Assembly (NCBI GenBank): GCA_025362495.1
Contig: JANYGI010000042.1
Coordinates: forward strand, 121,691-185,690
Direction of reading: 5' to 3'
Length of the DNA stretch: 64,000 nucleotides
DNA from: Byssovorax sp.
GTDB taxonomy: Bacteria; Myxococcota_A; Polyangia; Polyangiales; Polyangiaceae
Shown here: one piece after another, positions 8,649 to 17,004 of the stretch
Numbering within the stretch: position 1 is the first letter of the stretch
Layout: each line of letters opens with the position of its first letter
Notes under the pieces: generated by a model
Database searches by the model: none
What the model saw: the letters and a program-made list of their open reading frames with translations, nothing else
Told to the model about the DNA's origin: nothing
Program-made: the position numbers and the translations under genes

Positions 8649-8981
8649 TTAGCGTGCCTTTCTGAAGTGTTTCAGTGCACGGTCGAGCGCAGCCCGGTTG
8701 ACGCTCGAATCTCCAGTTCCTGCGCGGGCAAGCAACGTCTGTAAGGTAGCCTCCGCCAGCCAGTCGGGCAGAACAAACCAAGTGGCAAGCCCACGAGATT
8801 GGGGGTTGCCCAACGCGCTGCCTTCCGTGTCATCGCCGTTCCATCGGAGGGCGACGACCTCGTCTTCATCCCAACGTCCGAAAGCAACCGAGGCGTTCTG
8901 AGGGCCGCCATCACAGAGAACGTCGATGAGTTCCCAGTGGTCTCGCGGCGAGGAAACGACTTTGGGAAGAACATAGCTCAT
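8649..8981 (-). CDS. Small unknown protein in operon with zinc-finger protein
   Basis: A 110-residue protein starting MSYVLPKVVSSPRDHWELID; the ATG at 8981 has GGAG five to nine bases upstream, while a start at 9017 adds a leader without that support. It continues VLCDGGPQNASVAFGRWDED and RGLATWFVLPDWLAEATLQT. It is predicted to be soluble and acidic in its middle. The downstream gene begins after a three-base gap, so the products are probably needed together. No family recognised. Confidence 0.55.
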   Translation of the reverse strand: MSYVLPKVVSSPRDHWELIDVLCDGGPQNASVAFGRWDEDEVVALRWNGDDTEGSALGNPQSRGLATWFVLPDWLAEATLQTLLARAGTGDSSVNRAALDRALKHFRKAR

Positions 8982-9159
8982 CGGTAGCTCCCTAGTCTCT
9001 GCGCGATTCAATCTCATCTCAGTTCACGCGGCAGGTACATGTGTGTCGCCCGCCCAACGCCTGAGCAATCAGGCGCGAGCACGCTGCCGAGCAGAGCGAG
9101 GCTGCGTGCTCGTCGGCTGCATTGCCTTGTTGGACCCGATAGAACAAGCGTCGTCATTT

Positions 9160-9882
9160 TTAGCTCACACCGCTGGGCTCCGAGGTTACTTCAATAACAC
9201 CATTCCAGTGCTCGCGATTGATCGTCGTCCAGTTGAGATACTCCGACAGGCCGTCCAGATCGTGGAACAGCGACAGCTTGTTGATGCCATAGTGATCGAG
9301 TTCGAATAGGAGCGCGGATCTATACTTCTTCGAGATGACAATTCGTTCGAGTTCCTCTCCTTCACGCAGCGCCTCGTCGAGTGGTAGCGTCGGCGGCCCA
9401 TGAACCGTAAAATGCCCGCCTTGACGAGAGATTCGACGAGCTACGGCACTCGGCTTAAACTGAACCACGCCGTGGTACTCCATTGGTTGGATGTCATCGG
9501 TTCGCACCATACAACGTGGCCGGTAGGCGTAGATCACCGCGTCTTCGGCATGAGGTTCGGCAACTGCGAAGAAGGCTGCCGCAAGTGGATTCGTGGACCA
9601 GTCAAGAAGACGGGTTGCGAGCCCGTGGTGTTGAGCCAAGGCGAGCCAATCCCAGTCACTTGAGGGTCGAACGTCCACGAGTTCGATCGCACGGCGTTTC
9701 CAGGCCTTGAAGATCTGAGCGTCAGAGGTCCCGGTAAACGGGGGCCTTCCGGCTTTGGGAAGCAGACGCCATTCGACCGAGCTGTGGCCCCGAAAGAGGT
9801 AGCGGCCTCGACGATATCGTTCGAGAGCGTCGTGGAGCTCGGAGAACGATGACACTAATCGGCCGGTCAGTGGAGTGTGCAT
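9160..9882 (-). CDS. FRG domain protein
   Basis: A 240-residue protein with a clear FRG domain. The motif RYLFRGHSSVEWRLLPKAGR (about residues 27-46) gives the family its name, and WDWLALAQHHGLATRLLDW followed by NPLAAAFFAV (about 82-110) is the second conserved block. FRG proteins are small, widespread in mobile and defence-associated regions, and of unsettled biochemistry. An AAGGA lies in front of the ATG at 9882. The gene shares orientation and lower G+C with the preceding unknowns but is separated from the 8981 start by about 180 bases, so it probably has its own transcript. Confidence 0.85.
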   Translation of the reverse strand: MHTPLTGRLVSSFSELHDALERYRRGRYLFRGHSSVEWRLLPKAGRPPFTGTSDAQIFKAWKRRAIELVDVRPSSDWDWLALAQHHGLATRLLDWSTNPLAAAFFAVAEPHAEDAVIYAYRPRCMVRTDDIQPMEYHGVVQFKPSAVARRISRQGGHFTVHGPPTLPLDEALREGEELERIVISKKYRSALLFELDHYGINKLSLFHDLDGLSEYLNWTTINREHWNGVIEVTSEPSGVS

Positions 9883-9998
9883 TGCCTATCCTTTATTCTC
9901 GACCTGAACGTCCTGCCGTGCGGGACCTCAAACGCTTCGGTCCAAATCGCATTCAGTCGCAACTGCGGCCATATTCCGCAATTTCTGCTGATAGGCCG

Positions 9999-10020
9999 CG
10001 GCCACATTCCATTGTGGCCG
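9999..10020. repeat. Short perfect inverted repeat (hairpin)
   Basis: CGGCCACA and TGTGGCCG form eight perfect base pairs around a six-base loop (TTCCAT). It lies upstream of the minus-strand FRG gene. There is no T tract, so it is not a standard terminator; it could be an operator or an mRNA structure. Confidence 0.55.
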
Positions 10021-10374
10021 TCCCGCCAAGCGGACACGGCGCCAACTCGGCCACCGCAGGCACCGACACCAATCCGTGCCCACGCCCCGCGCGCGACCTC
10101 TCCCAGGCCACCGCGGCGCTCGCCCATACCCCTCCGCTCCGTCGCATCCCTGCGACCCCGTCCCGGCCCTCCTGCCTGTCAAAGCCGACGCTCCCCACGG
10201 TGCCAGCCAACACGCTCCCCCGGCCATCTGTCAACCCCAATCTCGTCCCGGACATTCAAATATGAACGACACCCAAACACCACGCCCCCCAATGTAGGCG
10301 CAGTTCCCCCATAATTCCCCAAGCAGTCGGCCATGCCCGCCGCGAGCACCGCATCGCAGCCCGTCACCGCCACG

Positions 10375-10584
10375 TCCCGCCTCCTCACCGCCCGCTCCCG
10401 CCTTCTCACCGCACCGTCCCGCCTCCTCACCGCCCCTTCCCGCCCTCTCACCGCACCGTCCCGCCACCTCACCGCCGCGTCTCGCGTCCTCCCCGCAGCG
10501 TCCCGCCCCCGCGCCGCCGCATCCCGCATCCTCACCGTCCGATCCCGCATCCTCACCACGGCATCCCGCCTTCTCACCCCCATC
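10375..10584. repeat. 21-bp tandem repeat, ten degenerate copies
   Basis: Ten units of 21 bases begin at 10375 and repeat without gaps. The consensus begins TCCCGCCTCCTCACCGC and the last four bases vary. The units at the left are closest to one another and those in the middle and at the right have diverged. Read in the plus frame they give SRLLTAP-type heptads, and on the minus strand RRRDGAV-type heptads. The sequence is almost free of G on the plus strand. Confidence 0.9.
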
Positions 10585-10719
10585 TCGCTCCACCCACGCA
10601 ACATATTTCCAAAAATCCACGCCTCACCCCCTCGACAACCTCCCAACCCATCTCATTCTCCCTCTTGTCGCTCACCAACAGTGCTCCACAGCACCACCCC
10701 GACACGGAGGTACCCAGCC

Positions 10720-11523
10720 ATGAAAGCAGCATCCCTCAACCCCAACGCCCACCCCAAGCAGGCGTTCTCCGAGGTCATCCAGCTCGGCCACAAGGCCTCC
10801 AACCTCGCCCTCCTCCACGCCGCTGCCCTCGCCCCCCGACTCCCGCCCACCACCGTCTCCACCCTGCTCATCGATCTCGATCTCCTCGGCGCCGCCATCC
10901 CCGGTACCCGCCAAGCCCACCACGAGGCCAAGGTCGCAACCGCGGATCAAGACGCCGCCCTCCGCGCCGGCCACGCGCGCGTCTCGGCGGTGCGGGCCGC
11001 CGTCAAGAAGGCCCGCGCCGCCGACGAGGTGAAGAAGGCCTATGGCGTCGGCCAGAACGTCAACCCCGCCTTGGTGCGCGACGTGAAGTCCGCCCTCCAG
11101 CTCATCCTCGACCGCGCCGCCGCCGACCCGGCCGAGGCCGCGAGCCTTGGAATCGTGCAGAAGGATCTCGACGCGATGACCACCGCCCACCAGGCCGTCA
11201 CCGCCGCCGACAAGATCCAGGAGCACAAGCGTTCCAAGGCGCCCCTCGGCACGCAGGATCGGAATCGCACGGCGAATCGCATCGTCGCCGCCGTGGCGCG
11301 GATCGGCGGAGCCGGCGGCCTCGAGTTCGCGGACGATCCGAAGGTGCTGGCGGAGTTCACCGCGCTGAAGCCGGCCTCCAAGAAGAAGAGCGCAGCGAAG
11401 AAGGGCACCGCGAAGAAAGCCGCAGCGAAGAAGGACGAAGCCCCGATTGCGACGATCACGCCGATCACGGTCACACCGGCGGAGCCCGCCGCCCCGACAG
11501 AGCAGCTCGACAAGACCGGCTGA
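10720..11523 (+). CDS. Hypothetical protein with Lys/Ala-rich C-terminal tail
   Basis: A 267-residue protein whose ATG at 10720 is preceded by CGGAGG eleven bases upstream. The open frame continues upstream through the 21-bp repeats to 10333, but the ribosome site and the change in sequence quality favour 10720. The body is helical (NPNAHPKQAFSEVIQLGHKA, then VKKARAADEVKKAYGVGQNV and DVKSALQLILDRAAADPAEA). Residues about 221-240 form a basic KKKSAAKKGTAKKAAAKK stretch like those of DNA-binding histone-H1-type tails. No family recognised; the tail suggests contact with nucleic acid or another polyanion. Confidence 0.65.
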   Translation: MKAASLNPNAHPKQAFSEVIQLGHKASNLALLHAAALAPRLPPTTVSTLLIDLDLLGAAIPGTRQAHHEAKVATADQDAALRAGHARVSAVRAAVKKARAADEVKKAYGVGQNVNPALVRDVKSALQLILDRAAADPAEAASLGIVQKDLDAMTTAHQAVTAADKIQEHKRSKAPLGTQDRNRTANRIVAAVARIGGAGGLEFADDPKVLAEFTALKPASKKKSAAKKGTAKKAAAKKDEAPIATITPITVTPAEPAAPTEQLDKTG

Positions 11524-11641
11524 GCACCTCACCAGGCACAACGGCAGGGCCGGACCGAGCTATTCGCGAACGCCCTGAACCTGCAAGCTCAAGAAAACGG
11601 ACCGCGACGCCTGACCAACGACGGCGTCCCCGGATCTCGAT

Positions 11642-12163
11642 TCATCCCTCCCCGCGTCGCAACAGCTCGACAATCGCCGCCCGAAGGCGGGCGTTCTCGC
11701 CTTGAAGCAGACTATTCTCCTGCTTCAGGCGAGCCTCCGCTTCCCTCGCTCGACGGAGATCGTCCTGCTGCACCTGATGAATCTGGTGCAGACGACGCAT
11801 CTCGATGAGCTGCGGACGATTGAGGTGGATGCGCTGGATGTGGAACCACCCGCGCGCCGTGAGCCCGACCAATCGGCCCTGGATTGTCTCGGCGAGGTGC
11901 GCGCTCAGATCATCCTGCTGTGGACGGAGCAAGCGCAGGCTCTCGACTACGTCGGGGCCGGCGGCATAGTCTCCCTTGAAGCGGTTGCAGGCCGTGCACG
12001 CGTAGACGAGATTGTCGATCTCGTCGGATCCGCCCGCGGCCAAAGGGTGGAAGTGGTCGATCTCGAGCGGACCGCCCACGGACGTTTCGGACACGCCGCA
12101 ATAGCCACACTGGCCGTTGAAGGCGTCCGTCACGGCCGCTCGTATCTCGGCGGAGACGGCCAT
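11642..12163 (-). CDS. HNH endonuclease with C-terminal coiled coil
   Basis: A 173-residue protein. Residues about 15-65 form an HNH domain with zinc-binding CGYC, the catalytic-type EIDHFHPLAAGG, and NLVYACTACNRFKGD with the second Cys pair and the Asn. The spacing and the CxxC pairs match the HNH_5 type. After about residue 110 the chain becomes a long heptad coiled coil ending ARLRAAIVELLRRGEG. The ATG directly follows the stop (TAG) of the upstream gene with no gap, so both are cotranslated. Nuclease activity is expected from the family; the target is unknown. Confidence 0.85.
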   Translation of the reverse strand: MAVSAEIRAAVTDAFNGQCGYCGVSETSVGGPLEIDHFHPLAAGGSDEIDNLVYACTACNRFKGDYAAGPDVVESLRLLRPQQDDLSAHLAETIQGRLVGLTARGWFHIQRIHLNRPQLIEMRRLHQIHQVQQDDLRRAREAEARLKQENSLLQGENARLRAAIVELLRRGEG

Positions 12164-12520
12164 CTACGCCGGCCGCAGCGTGCCGTCGGCGAATCGGGCG
12201 AGCGCGCCGAGGATGGCAGCGCGCCGCTCGTCGAACTCGGCGAGGAAGCGACGCGCGTCTGCGGCGAGGCTTTGCTGCTGCGCCAGCAGGCGGGCCAGCT
12301 CTTCGTTCTCCCCCTGAAGCGCGGCCAGCTCATGCTCCTGCGCGACGACCTCGGCCCGGAGCCGATCCATGGCGGGCGCGAGCGCGTCGGCCTCCTCCGC
12401 TTCGACCTGGGCCATGAGCGCCGCAAGCTCGACGCACTCGGCCTCCGTCAACGCCCCGGCGAGCTCTCTGCCGCGCAGACGATCGAGCCGCGCCTGACTG
12501 TCGTTCGTCCAGCTCGTCAT
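12164..12520 (-). CDS. Coiled-coil protein cotranslated with HNH nuclease
   Basis: A 118-residue protein, taken from the ATG at 12520 (MTSWTNDSQARLDRLRGREL). Almost the whole chain is heptad-like: ELAALMAQVEAEEADAL, then LRAEVVAQEHELAALQGENE and LLAQQQSLAADARRFLAEF. Its stop is immediately followed by the HNH gene's ATG. The HNH protein ends in a similar coil, so the two may associate through these helices; that is inference. A longer start at 12631 gives a leader without coding character. Confidence 0.6.
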   Translation of the reverse strand: MTSWTNDSQARLDRLRGRELAGALTEAECVELAALMAQVEAEEADALAPAMDRLRAEVVAQEHELAALQGENEELARLLAQQQSLAADARRFLAEFDERRAAILGALARFADGTLRPA

Positions 12521-12612
12521 GGGCGACGATTTGTACCAGCGGACGCCAAGAGAAGCAACGCGACCGCGGTCCCCATGGAACGTGCAATCCCGGAGATTGC
12601 CGGGGGACCGAG

Positions 12613-14646
12613 CTACTCCCTCACCAGCCACACGTGGAAGCTCACGAACGCTGAGCTGACTGCATAGACCACCACCCGATCGCCGCCGCCCACGTCGTCG
12701 AGCCCCACACGAACCTCGGACCAGCGATCTGCCGGCCGCCCCGGATACTCGACCTCGCGCGCCTCGTGGATCCGACCCGCCCGCTCGATCTCCACGCGAA
12801 TCTTCCCCGCCCCGCCCCCATTCGTCCGAAAAATCAACACCGCATCTCGCCGAGCCACCCGCGCATCGACGACGAACGCATCCCGCCGCCCCTCCGGCAC
12901 AATGCGCCCTGCATCAAATCTCAGCTTCTTCCCCTGCCCATTCCCCTCCGCAAGCACATCGCCGATCACCCACCCACCCCGCGGCGCCGAGACCTCGTAC
13001 CGATGCGCCCTCTCACTCACCAAATCCCCCACATCAATCTCATCCACAGCCCCGCTCCGCACCTCTCCCGCCTCTCCCAAACTCGACCAGTCCGCCGAAT
13101 AAACCACCTTTTCATCCGCCGCGCAGATCACGTTATCCAGGATCTTCACCCCGAAATCGCGCTTCCCGAACACATCCGCGAGCCCCTTCCACCACGACGG
13201 ATACAGCGCCATCACGTCGGGCCGCTCCTCGCGCGGTAGCCGCTCGATCAGCTCCACCACGGCCGGTATCCCGTGCACCGACGCCCGCGCGAATGGCATG
13301 CCCTTGTACCCGCCGAGCCCGAGCCCATCGATCGCGTCGAGCCCCGACAGATACGGTATCGCCCCCGCGTCGCCGACGAGCACCCGATACCGCCGCGGCA
13401 CCTCCGCCGCGAGCCGCCGCGCGACCTCGGCCTGCTGCTCTTCGATGTTGCCGGAAGAGCGCGCGAAGTGGTCAATCTGCCGGGGAAACCATCTAGCGGG
13501 CCCGATCACCGCGGCGGCGAGGGCGGCTGTCGCGACCACGCGCGACCAGCACCACCCCCATCGCCTCCGCGCAATCGCCCCGACCCCGAGCGCCGCCGCC
13601 GCGAGCAACATCAGCAGCGTCGGGACGGCGTATCTCAGGTTCTGGAACCGCGCCGTCGAGTTCAACGACACCAGCAAGATCGCCGCGTAGGCACCAAGCA
13701 AGAGCGGTAGCGCGAGGCGCCTCGTCCGCCGATCGATCACGGCCGCCACGCCGAGCAAAGGCACGATCCACGACAGCCACACACCACCGAGCGCCGACGT
13801 CAGCGCCGCTTCGCGCAGCGCCACCACGTTCTTGATCACCTCGCCCGCGACTTCCAGAGGCGTCAGGTACGGGTTCGATCCGATCAGCTTTCGCACCGCC
13901 CCCGCAGCCCCGATCTCCCCGGTCAACGCGAGATTCACTCCGGCCTGGCCGATCAGGAACGCGACCGGAGGCCCGAGCGATCGCGCGAGCGAGGCAATCA
14001 GCCCAAGCGATCGCGCGCCGTACGCCGTAGCGAGCCCGAGCAGCAGCGCGAGCGGCGCCGACTCCGGCCGCGTGGCGATCATCAGCGCTCCCCACACCCC
14101 CGCGATCACCTGCGCTCGCGCGCGCCCCGGCGCTTCGATCGTCCCTGCGCGCTCCGTCGCGAGCAGCGCGCGCCCGAGCACCGCCGCGAAGAGGGCCGTT
14201 TCCATCCCCGAAAACAAGCTCCAGTCGACGAGCGGCACCGCGACCACGAGCAGCGGCGCGAACGACGCCGCCCACGCTCGAGCGCCCGGGCGACCGAGCA
14301 AGAGCGCGCGGATCGAGCGCGCGAGATCGACCACGCACACCACCGCGAGCAGCGCCGCGAAGTACGCGAGCCGCGCGCCGCGAAACCCCACCGCCCACGC
14401 CGGCGCGAGGAGCAGCGGGTAGATCAGGCTCGTCCCGCCCGACGAGTACCCGTTGCCCGGGATCCACTCGAACGGGTGGCCGAGCGCGGCCGATCGCGCG
14501 AAGCCGAAGTGGATGTACACGTCGTCGAGCGGCACCGGGAACGCCCCGCCCGTGCGCGCGAAACCGGCGCGCCAGAAGGCCACGGCGACGCCGGCGACGA
14601 CGAGGGTCGCGGCGAAGATCCACAGCGTTGATGCATGGCGCTTCAT
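12613..14646 (-). CDS. GT-C glycosyltransferase-like polytopic membrane protein
   Basis: A 677-residue protein with a first membrane helix at about residues 8-27, then PLDDVYIHFGFARSAA (about 39-54), the acidic loop motif expected between helices 1 and 2 of GT-C glycosyltransferases that use lipid-linked sugars. GHPFEWIPGNGYSSGGTSL follows. About ten more hydrophobic helices run to roughly residue 385. The C-terminal 300 residues are extracytoplasmic and include PYLSGLDAIDGLGLGGYKG, a motif also seen in AftB-like arabinofuranosyltransferases. No donor or acceptor can be named. The gene faces away from the TPR gene at 14680, with 33 bases between the two starts holding both promoters. Confidence 0.7.
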   Translation of the reverse strand: MKRHASTLWIFAATLVVAGVAVAFWRAGFARTGGAFPVPLDDVYIHFGFARSAALGHPFEWIPGNGYSSGGTSLIYPLLLAPAWAVGFRGARLAYFAALLAVVCVVDLARSIRALLLGRPGARAWAASFAPLLVVAVPLVDWSLFSGMETALFAAVLGRALLATERAGTIEAPGRARAQVIAGVWGALMIATRPESAPLALLLGLATAYGARSLGLIASLARSLGPPVAFLIGQAGVNLALTGEIGAAGAVRKLIGSNPYLTPLEVAGEVIKNVVALREAALTSALGGVWLSWIVPLLGVAAVIDRRTRRLALPLLLGAYAAILLVSLNSTARFQNLRYAVPTLLMLLAAAALGVGAIARRRWGWCWSRVVATAALAAAVIGPARWFPRQIDHFARSSGNIEEQQAEVARRLAAEVPRRYRVLVGDAGAIPYLSGLDAIDGLGLGGYKGMPFARASVHGIPAVVELIERLPREERPDVMALYPSWWKGLADVFGKRDFGVKILDNVICAADEKVVYSADWSSLGEAGEVRSGAVDEIDVGDLVSERAHRYEVSAPRGGWVIGDVLAEGNGQGKKLRFDAGRIVPEGRRDAFVVDARVARRDAVLIFRTNGGGAGKIRVEIERAGRIHEAREVEYPGRPADRWSEVRVGLDDVGGGDRVVVYAVSSAFVSFHVWLVRE

Positions 14647-14679
14647 GCGTCGCCCGGAGCCTGTACTAGACTCGGCGCC

Positions 14680-15198
14680 ATGATGGATAGGAAGGAAACG
14701 CGCGACGTGCTCCAGTGGGAGGCCGTCGAGGAGGCCGCCGAGCTACTCCAGGAGCGGCTCTTCCCGCAGGCGATGATCGAGCTGCGCCGCGTGATCATGG
14801 CCAACCCGAACAACCCGTACGCGTACTTCTACCTCGGCGTCGCCTTCTTCGAGACCGAGCAGATGGAAGCCGCGCGCGACGCCTACCGCGCCGCCGTGAC
14901 GCTCTCGCCCGACTACCTCGGCGCCCGCATCTCGCTGTCGCACGTGCTGCGCGAGCTCGGCGACGCCACCGCCGCCATCGGTCAAGCCAAGGAGGCTCTC
15001 CGCCGCTATCCCGACGACGGCGACGCGATGCACGCCCTCGGCCTCGCCCAGGCCGCCAAAGGCAACCGCCGCGAGGCCAAGAAGAACCTCACCGGCTTCC
15101 TCGATCGCAAGCCCGAGCTCGAGCCCGCCAACGAGGTGAAGCAGATCCTGGAGATGCTCGGCATGGGCGAAGAGGGCGATCCCGTCGACTTCGAGTGA
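14680..15198 (+). CDS. TPR repeat protein
   Basis: A 172-residue soluble protein made of tetratricopeptide repeats. FPQAMIELRRVIMANPNNPY and AYFYLGVAFFETEQMEAARD, then YRAAVTLSPDYLGARISLSH, AIGQAKEALRRYPDDGDAMH and ALGLAQAAKGNRREAKKNL give about four units with the usual A8-G/Y11-A20-P32 pattern. TPRs act as protein-binding scaffolds. The ATG at 14680 was chosen; the in-frame one three bases later is equally possible. It is followed after 60 bases by an unrelated hydrolase in the same direction. Confidence 0.85.
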   Translation: MMDRKETRDVLQWEAVEEAAELLQERLFPQAMIELRRVIMANPNNPYAYFYLGVAFFETEQMEAARDAYRAAVTLSPDYLGARISLSHVLRELGDATAAIGQAKEALRRYPDDGDAMHALGLAQAAKGNRREAKKNLTGFLDRKPELEPANEVKQILEMLGMGEEGDPVDFE

Positions 15199-15205
15199 CG
15201 CTGGT

Positions 15206-15253
15206 TTTCGCGGGGATCTTTCTCCAGAAGAGAGTTCTCACCCGCCCGCGAAA
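15206..15253. repeat. Inverted repeat between TPR and hydrolase genes
   Basis: TTTCGCGGG at 15206-15214 pairs perfectly with CCCGCGAAA at 15245-15253 across a 30-base loop that has its own small pairing. It directly precedes the start codon at 15259, so it could act in the mRNA leader or be a weak terminator. The long loop keeps confidence low. Confidence 0.35.
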
Positions 15254-15258
15254 GCCCC

Positions 15259-16143
15259 ATGGCCGCTCCCCCCGACAGCCCCAGAGCCCTCGCCTTCGAC
15301 GCCGCTCACCAGGCCATGATCGCCATGTGGCCAGTCGTCCCCGAGCACAAATGGGTCACGACCGCGTCGGGGAAAACCCACTTCCTCGTCGCCGGTCCGC
15401 CCGGTGCAAAGCCCGTCTTCATGGTGCCCGGCATCGCGACCCCCGGCGTCGCCTGGGCGGGCCAGATCGCCGCGCTGATCAAGACCCATCGCGTGTACAC
15501 CGTCGATCTCCCGGGCAACGTCGGCTTCAGCGAGCCCACGAGCCGGCCGAAGAATTTCGACTTCTTCGCCACCTGGTTCGTCGAGATCCTCGACGCCCTC
15601 GGCATCGAGCGCGCGGACTACGTCGGCATGTCGTTCGGTGGCCACGTCGGCGCCCGCCTCGCGATGGCCATCCCCGAGCGCCTCCGCCGCCTCGTCCTCG
15701 TCGCCCCCGCCGCGACGCTGCAAGGCCTCAGCGGCGCCTTCATGGCCCGCGCGATGACGATGCTCTTCTGGCCCACGCGCGCCCGCCACGCGAGCGTCCT
15801 CCGCTGGATGGCCGTCACCCGCGATGCAGGCGTCGAGCAGTACGAGCGCATGATGGAAGGCGTCGCCGACCTCATCTATCTCGGCCGCGGAAAGTACGGC
15901 ATCACCGTGCTCCCCAACGTCACGAACCTCGGCGACGACGAGCTCCGCAGCATCAAGGTACCCACGCTGGTGATGATCGGCGCGGAAGAGAAGATCTACT
16001 CGGGCCCCGCCGCCCTCGCGCGCGCGAAGGCTTTGATCCCCGGCGTCGAGACCGTGGAGATCCCGAACGCGAGCCACGACATCATGTTCGCGCAGCCCGC
16101 CCGCCTGAGCGCCGACCTCGCGCGCTTCCTCGGCGCCGCGTAG
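15259..16143 (+). CDS. Alpha/beta hydrolase
   Basis: A 294-residue alpha/beta-hydrolase. The oxyanion strand reads KPVFMVPGIATPGVAW, the nucleophile elbow is GMSFGG (Ser125), and the catalytic His lies in NASHDIMF near residue 274. The acid is probably in LVMIGAEEKIY, where Glu stands at the place usually held by Asp. HRVYTVDLPGNVGFSEP is the strand-4 region typical of the family. The substrate cannot be told; such enzymes act on esters, amides, epoxides or haloalkanes. The next gene, hisF, follows after 51 bases and seems unrelated. Confidence 0.85.
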   Translation: MAAPPDSPRALAFDAAHQAMIAMWPVVPEHKWVTTASGKTHFLVAGPPGAKPVFMVPGIATPGVAWAGQIAALIKTHRVYTVDLPGNVGFSEPTSRPKNFDFFATWFVEILDALGIERADYVGMSFGGHVGARLAMAIPERLRRLVLVAPAATLQGLSGAFMARAMTMLFWPTRARHASVLRWMAVTRDAGVEQYERMMEGVADLIYLGRGKYGITVLPNVTNLGDDELRSIKVPTLVMIGAEEKIYSGPAALARAKALIPGVETVEIPNASHDIMFAQPARLSADLARFLGAA

Positions 16144-16194
16144 CCGGGCCCGCGCGCCCGCGCCAAAAGTTGGCCCTTCGCGGCGGCAGCCGGT

Positions 16195-17004
16195 ATGCGC
16201 CGGATCGTGCTGGCGAAGCGAATCATCCCCTGCCTCGACGTGAAGGAAGGGCGCGTCGTGAAGGGCGTGCGCTTCGTCGGCCTCCGCGACGCCGGCGATC
16301 CCGTCGAGGTCGCGCGCCGCTACGACGAGGCCGGCGCCGACGAGATCACCTTCCTCGACATCGGCGCGACCCACGAAAAACGGGCGATCATGCTCGACGT
16401 GGTCGCGCGCACGGCCGAGGGGATCTTCACCCCGCTCACCGTCGGCGGGGGCGTGCGGACCGAGGACGACATCCACGCGCTCCTCCACGCGGGCGCCGAC
16501 AAGGTGGCGATCAACACCGCCGCGATCGACGATCCCGATCTGGTGCGCCGCGCCACGCAGCGCTGGGGATCGCAGGCGATCGTCGTGGCCATCGACGCCC
16601 GCCGCGCCGTCGACGGCAGCGCGGGTCCCCCCTCGTGGACGGTGTTCACGCATGGAGGACGACGGGACACAGCGCGCGACGCTGTCGCCTGGGCCTGCCG
16701 CGTCGTCGAGCTCGGCGCCGGAGAGATCCTGCTCACGAGCATGGATCGCGACGGCACGATGGATGGCTACGATCTCGAGCTGCTGCGCGCCGTCGCCGAC
16801 GCCGTGCCCGTCCCGGTGATCGCCTCGGGCGGCGTGGGCACGCTCGATCACCTTCGCGCAGGGCTCGTGGAAGGTCGCGCCGACGCCGCGCTCGCCGCGT
16901 CGATCTTCCACGATGGCAGACACACGATCGGCGAGGCCAAGCGGTACCTCGCCAGCGCAGGCGTGCCCGTGCGCATCGCCGCGGTGACCGGAGGTATCTC
17001 GTGA
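16195..17004 (+). CDS. hisF: Imidazole glycerol phosphate synthase, cyclase subunit HisF
   Basis: A 269-residue TIM barrel. HisF closes the imidazole ring in histidine synthesis, using PRFAR and ammonia supplied by HisH, and releases IGP and AICAR. The two catalytic aspartates are visible: [15 protein letters not shown] (Asp15) and IVVAIDARR (Asp134). The phosphate-binding loops PLTVGGGVR and PVIASGGVG are intact, and [10 protein letters not shown] is the usual strand-6 signature. Length is normal for the family. No other his gene is in the window, so the histidine genes are scattered here. The stop codon overlaps the GTG of the next gene. Confidence 0.97.
   Translation: MRRIVLAKRIIPCLDVKEGRVVKGVRFVGLRDAGDPVEVARRYDEAGADEITFLDIGATHEKRAIMLDVVARTAEGIFTPLTVGGGVRTEDDIHALLHAGADKVAINTAAIDDPDLVRRATQRWGSQAIVVAIDARRAVDGSAGPPSWTVFTHGGRRDTARDAVAWACRVVELGAGEILLTSMDRDGTMDGYDLELLRAVADAVPVPVIASGGVGTLDHLRAGLVEGRADAALAASIFHDGRHTIGEAKRYLASAGVPVRIAAVTGGIS

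Larger units (their letters stand above)
9883..10719. other. Large non-coding region, strongly C-rich on the plus strand, with minisatellite
   Basis: About 840 bases between the FRG gene and the rightward 10720 gene. The first 130 bases are ordinary. From about 10020 to 10710 the plus strand is dominated by C with very little G. It contains a hairpin (9999-10020) and ten 21-bp repeats (10375-10584). Because 21 is a multiple of three, open frames run through the repeats on both strands, but their peptides are low-complexity and I do not accept them as genes. The last 20 bases hold the ribosome site of the next gene. Confidence 0.6.

Noticed and set aside
10375..10584. CRISPR array
   Set aside because: The repeats are only 21 bp, directly adjoining with no unique spacers, and no cas gene is near.
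14715..17000. Long plus-strand frame running in front of the gene at 17001
   Set aside because: It overlaps the TPR, hydrolase and hisF genes in another frame and is Arg-rich nonsense; the real protein begins at the GTG at 17001.
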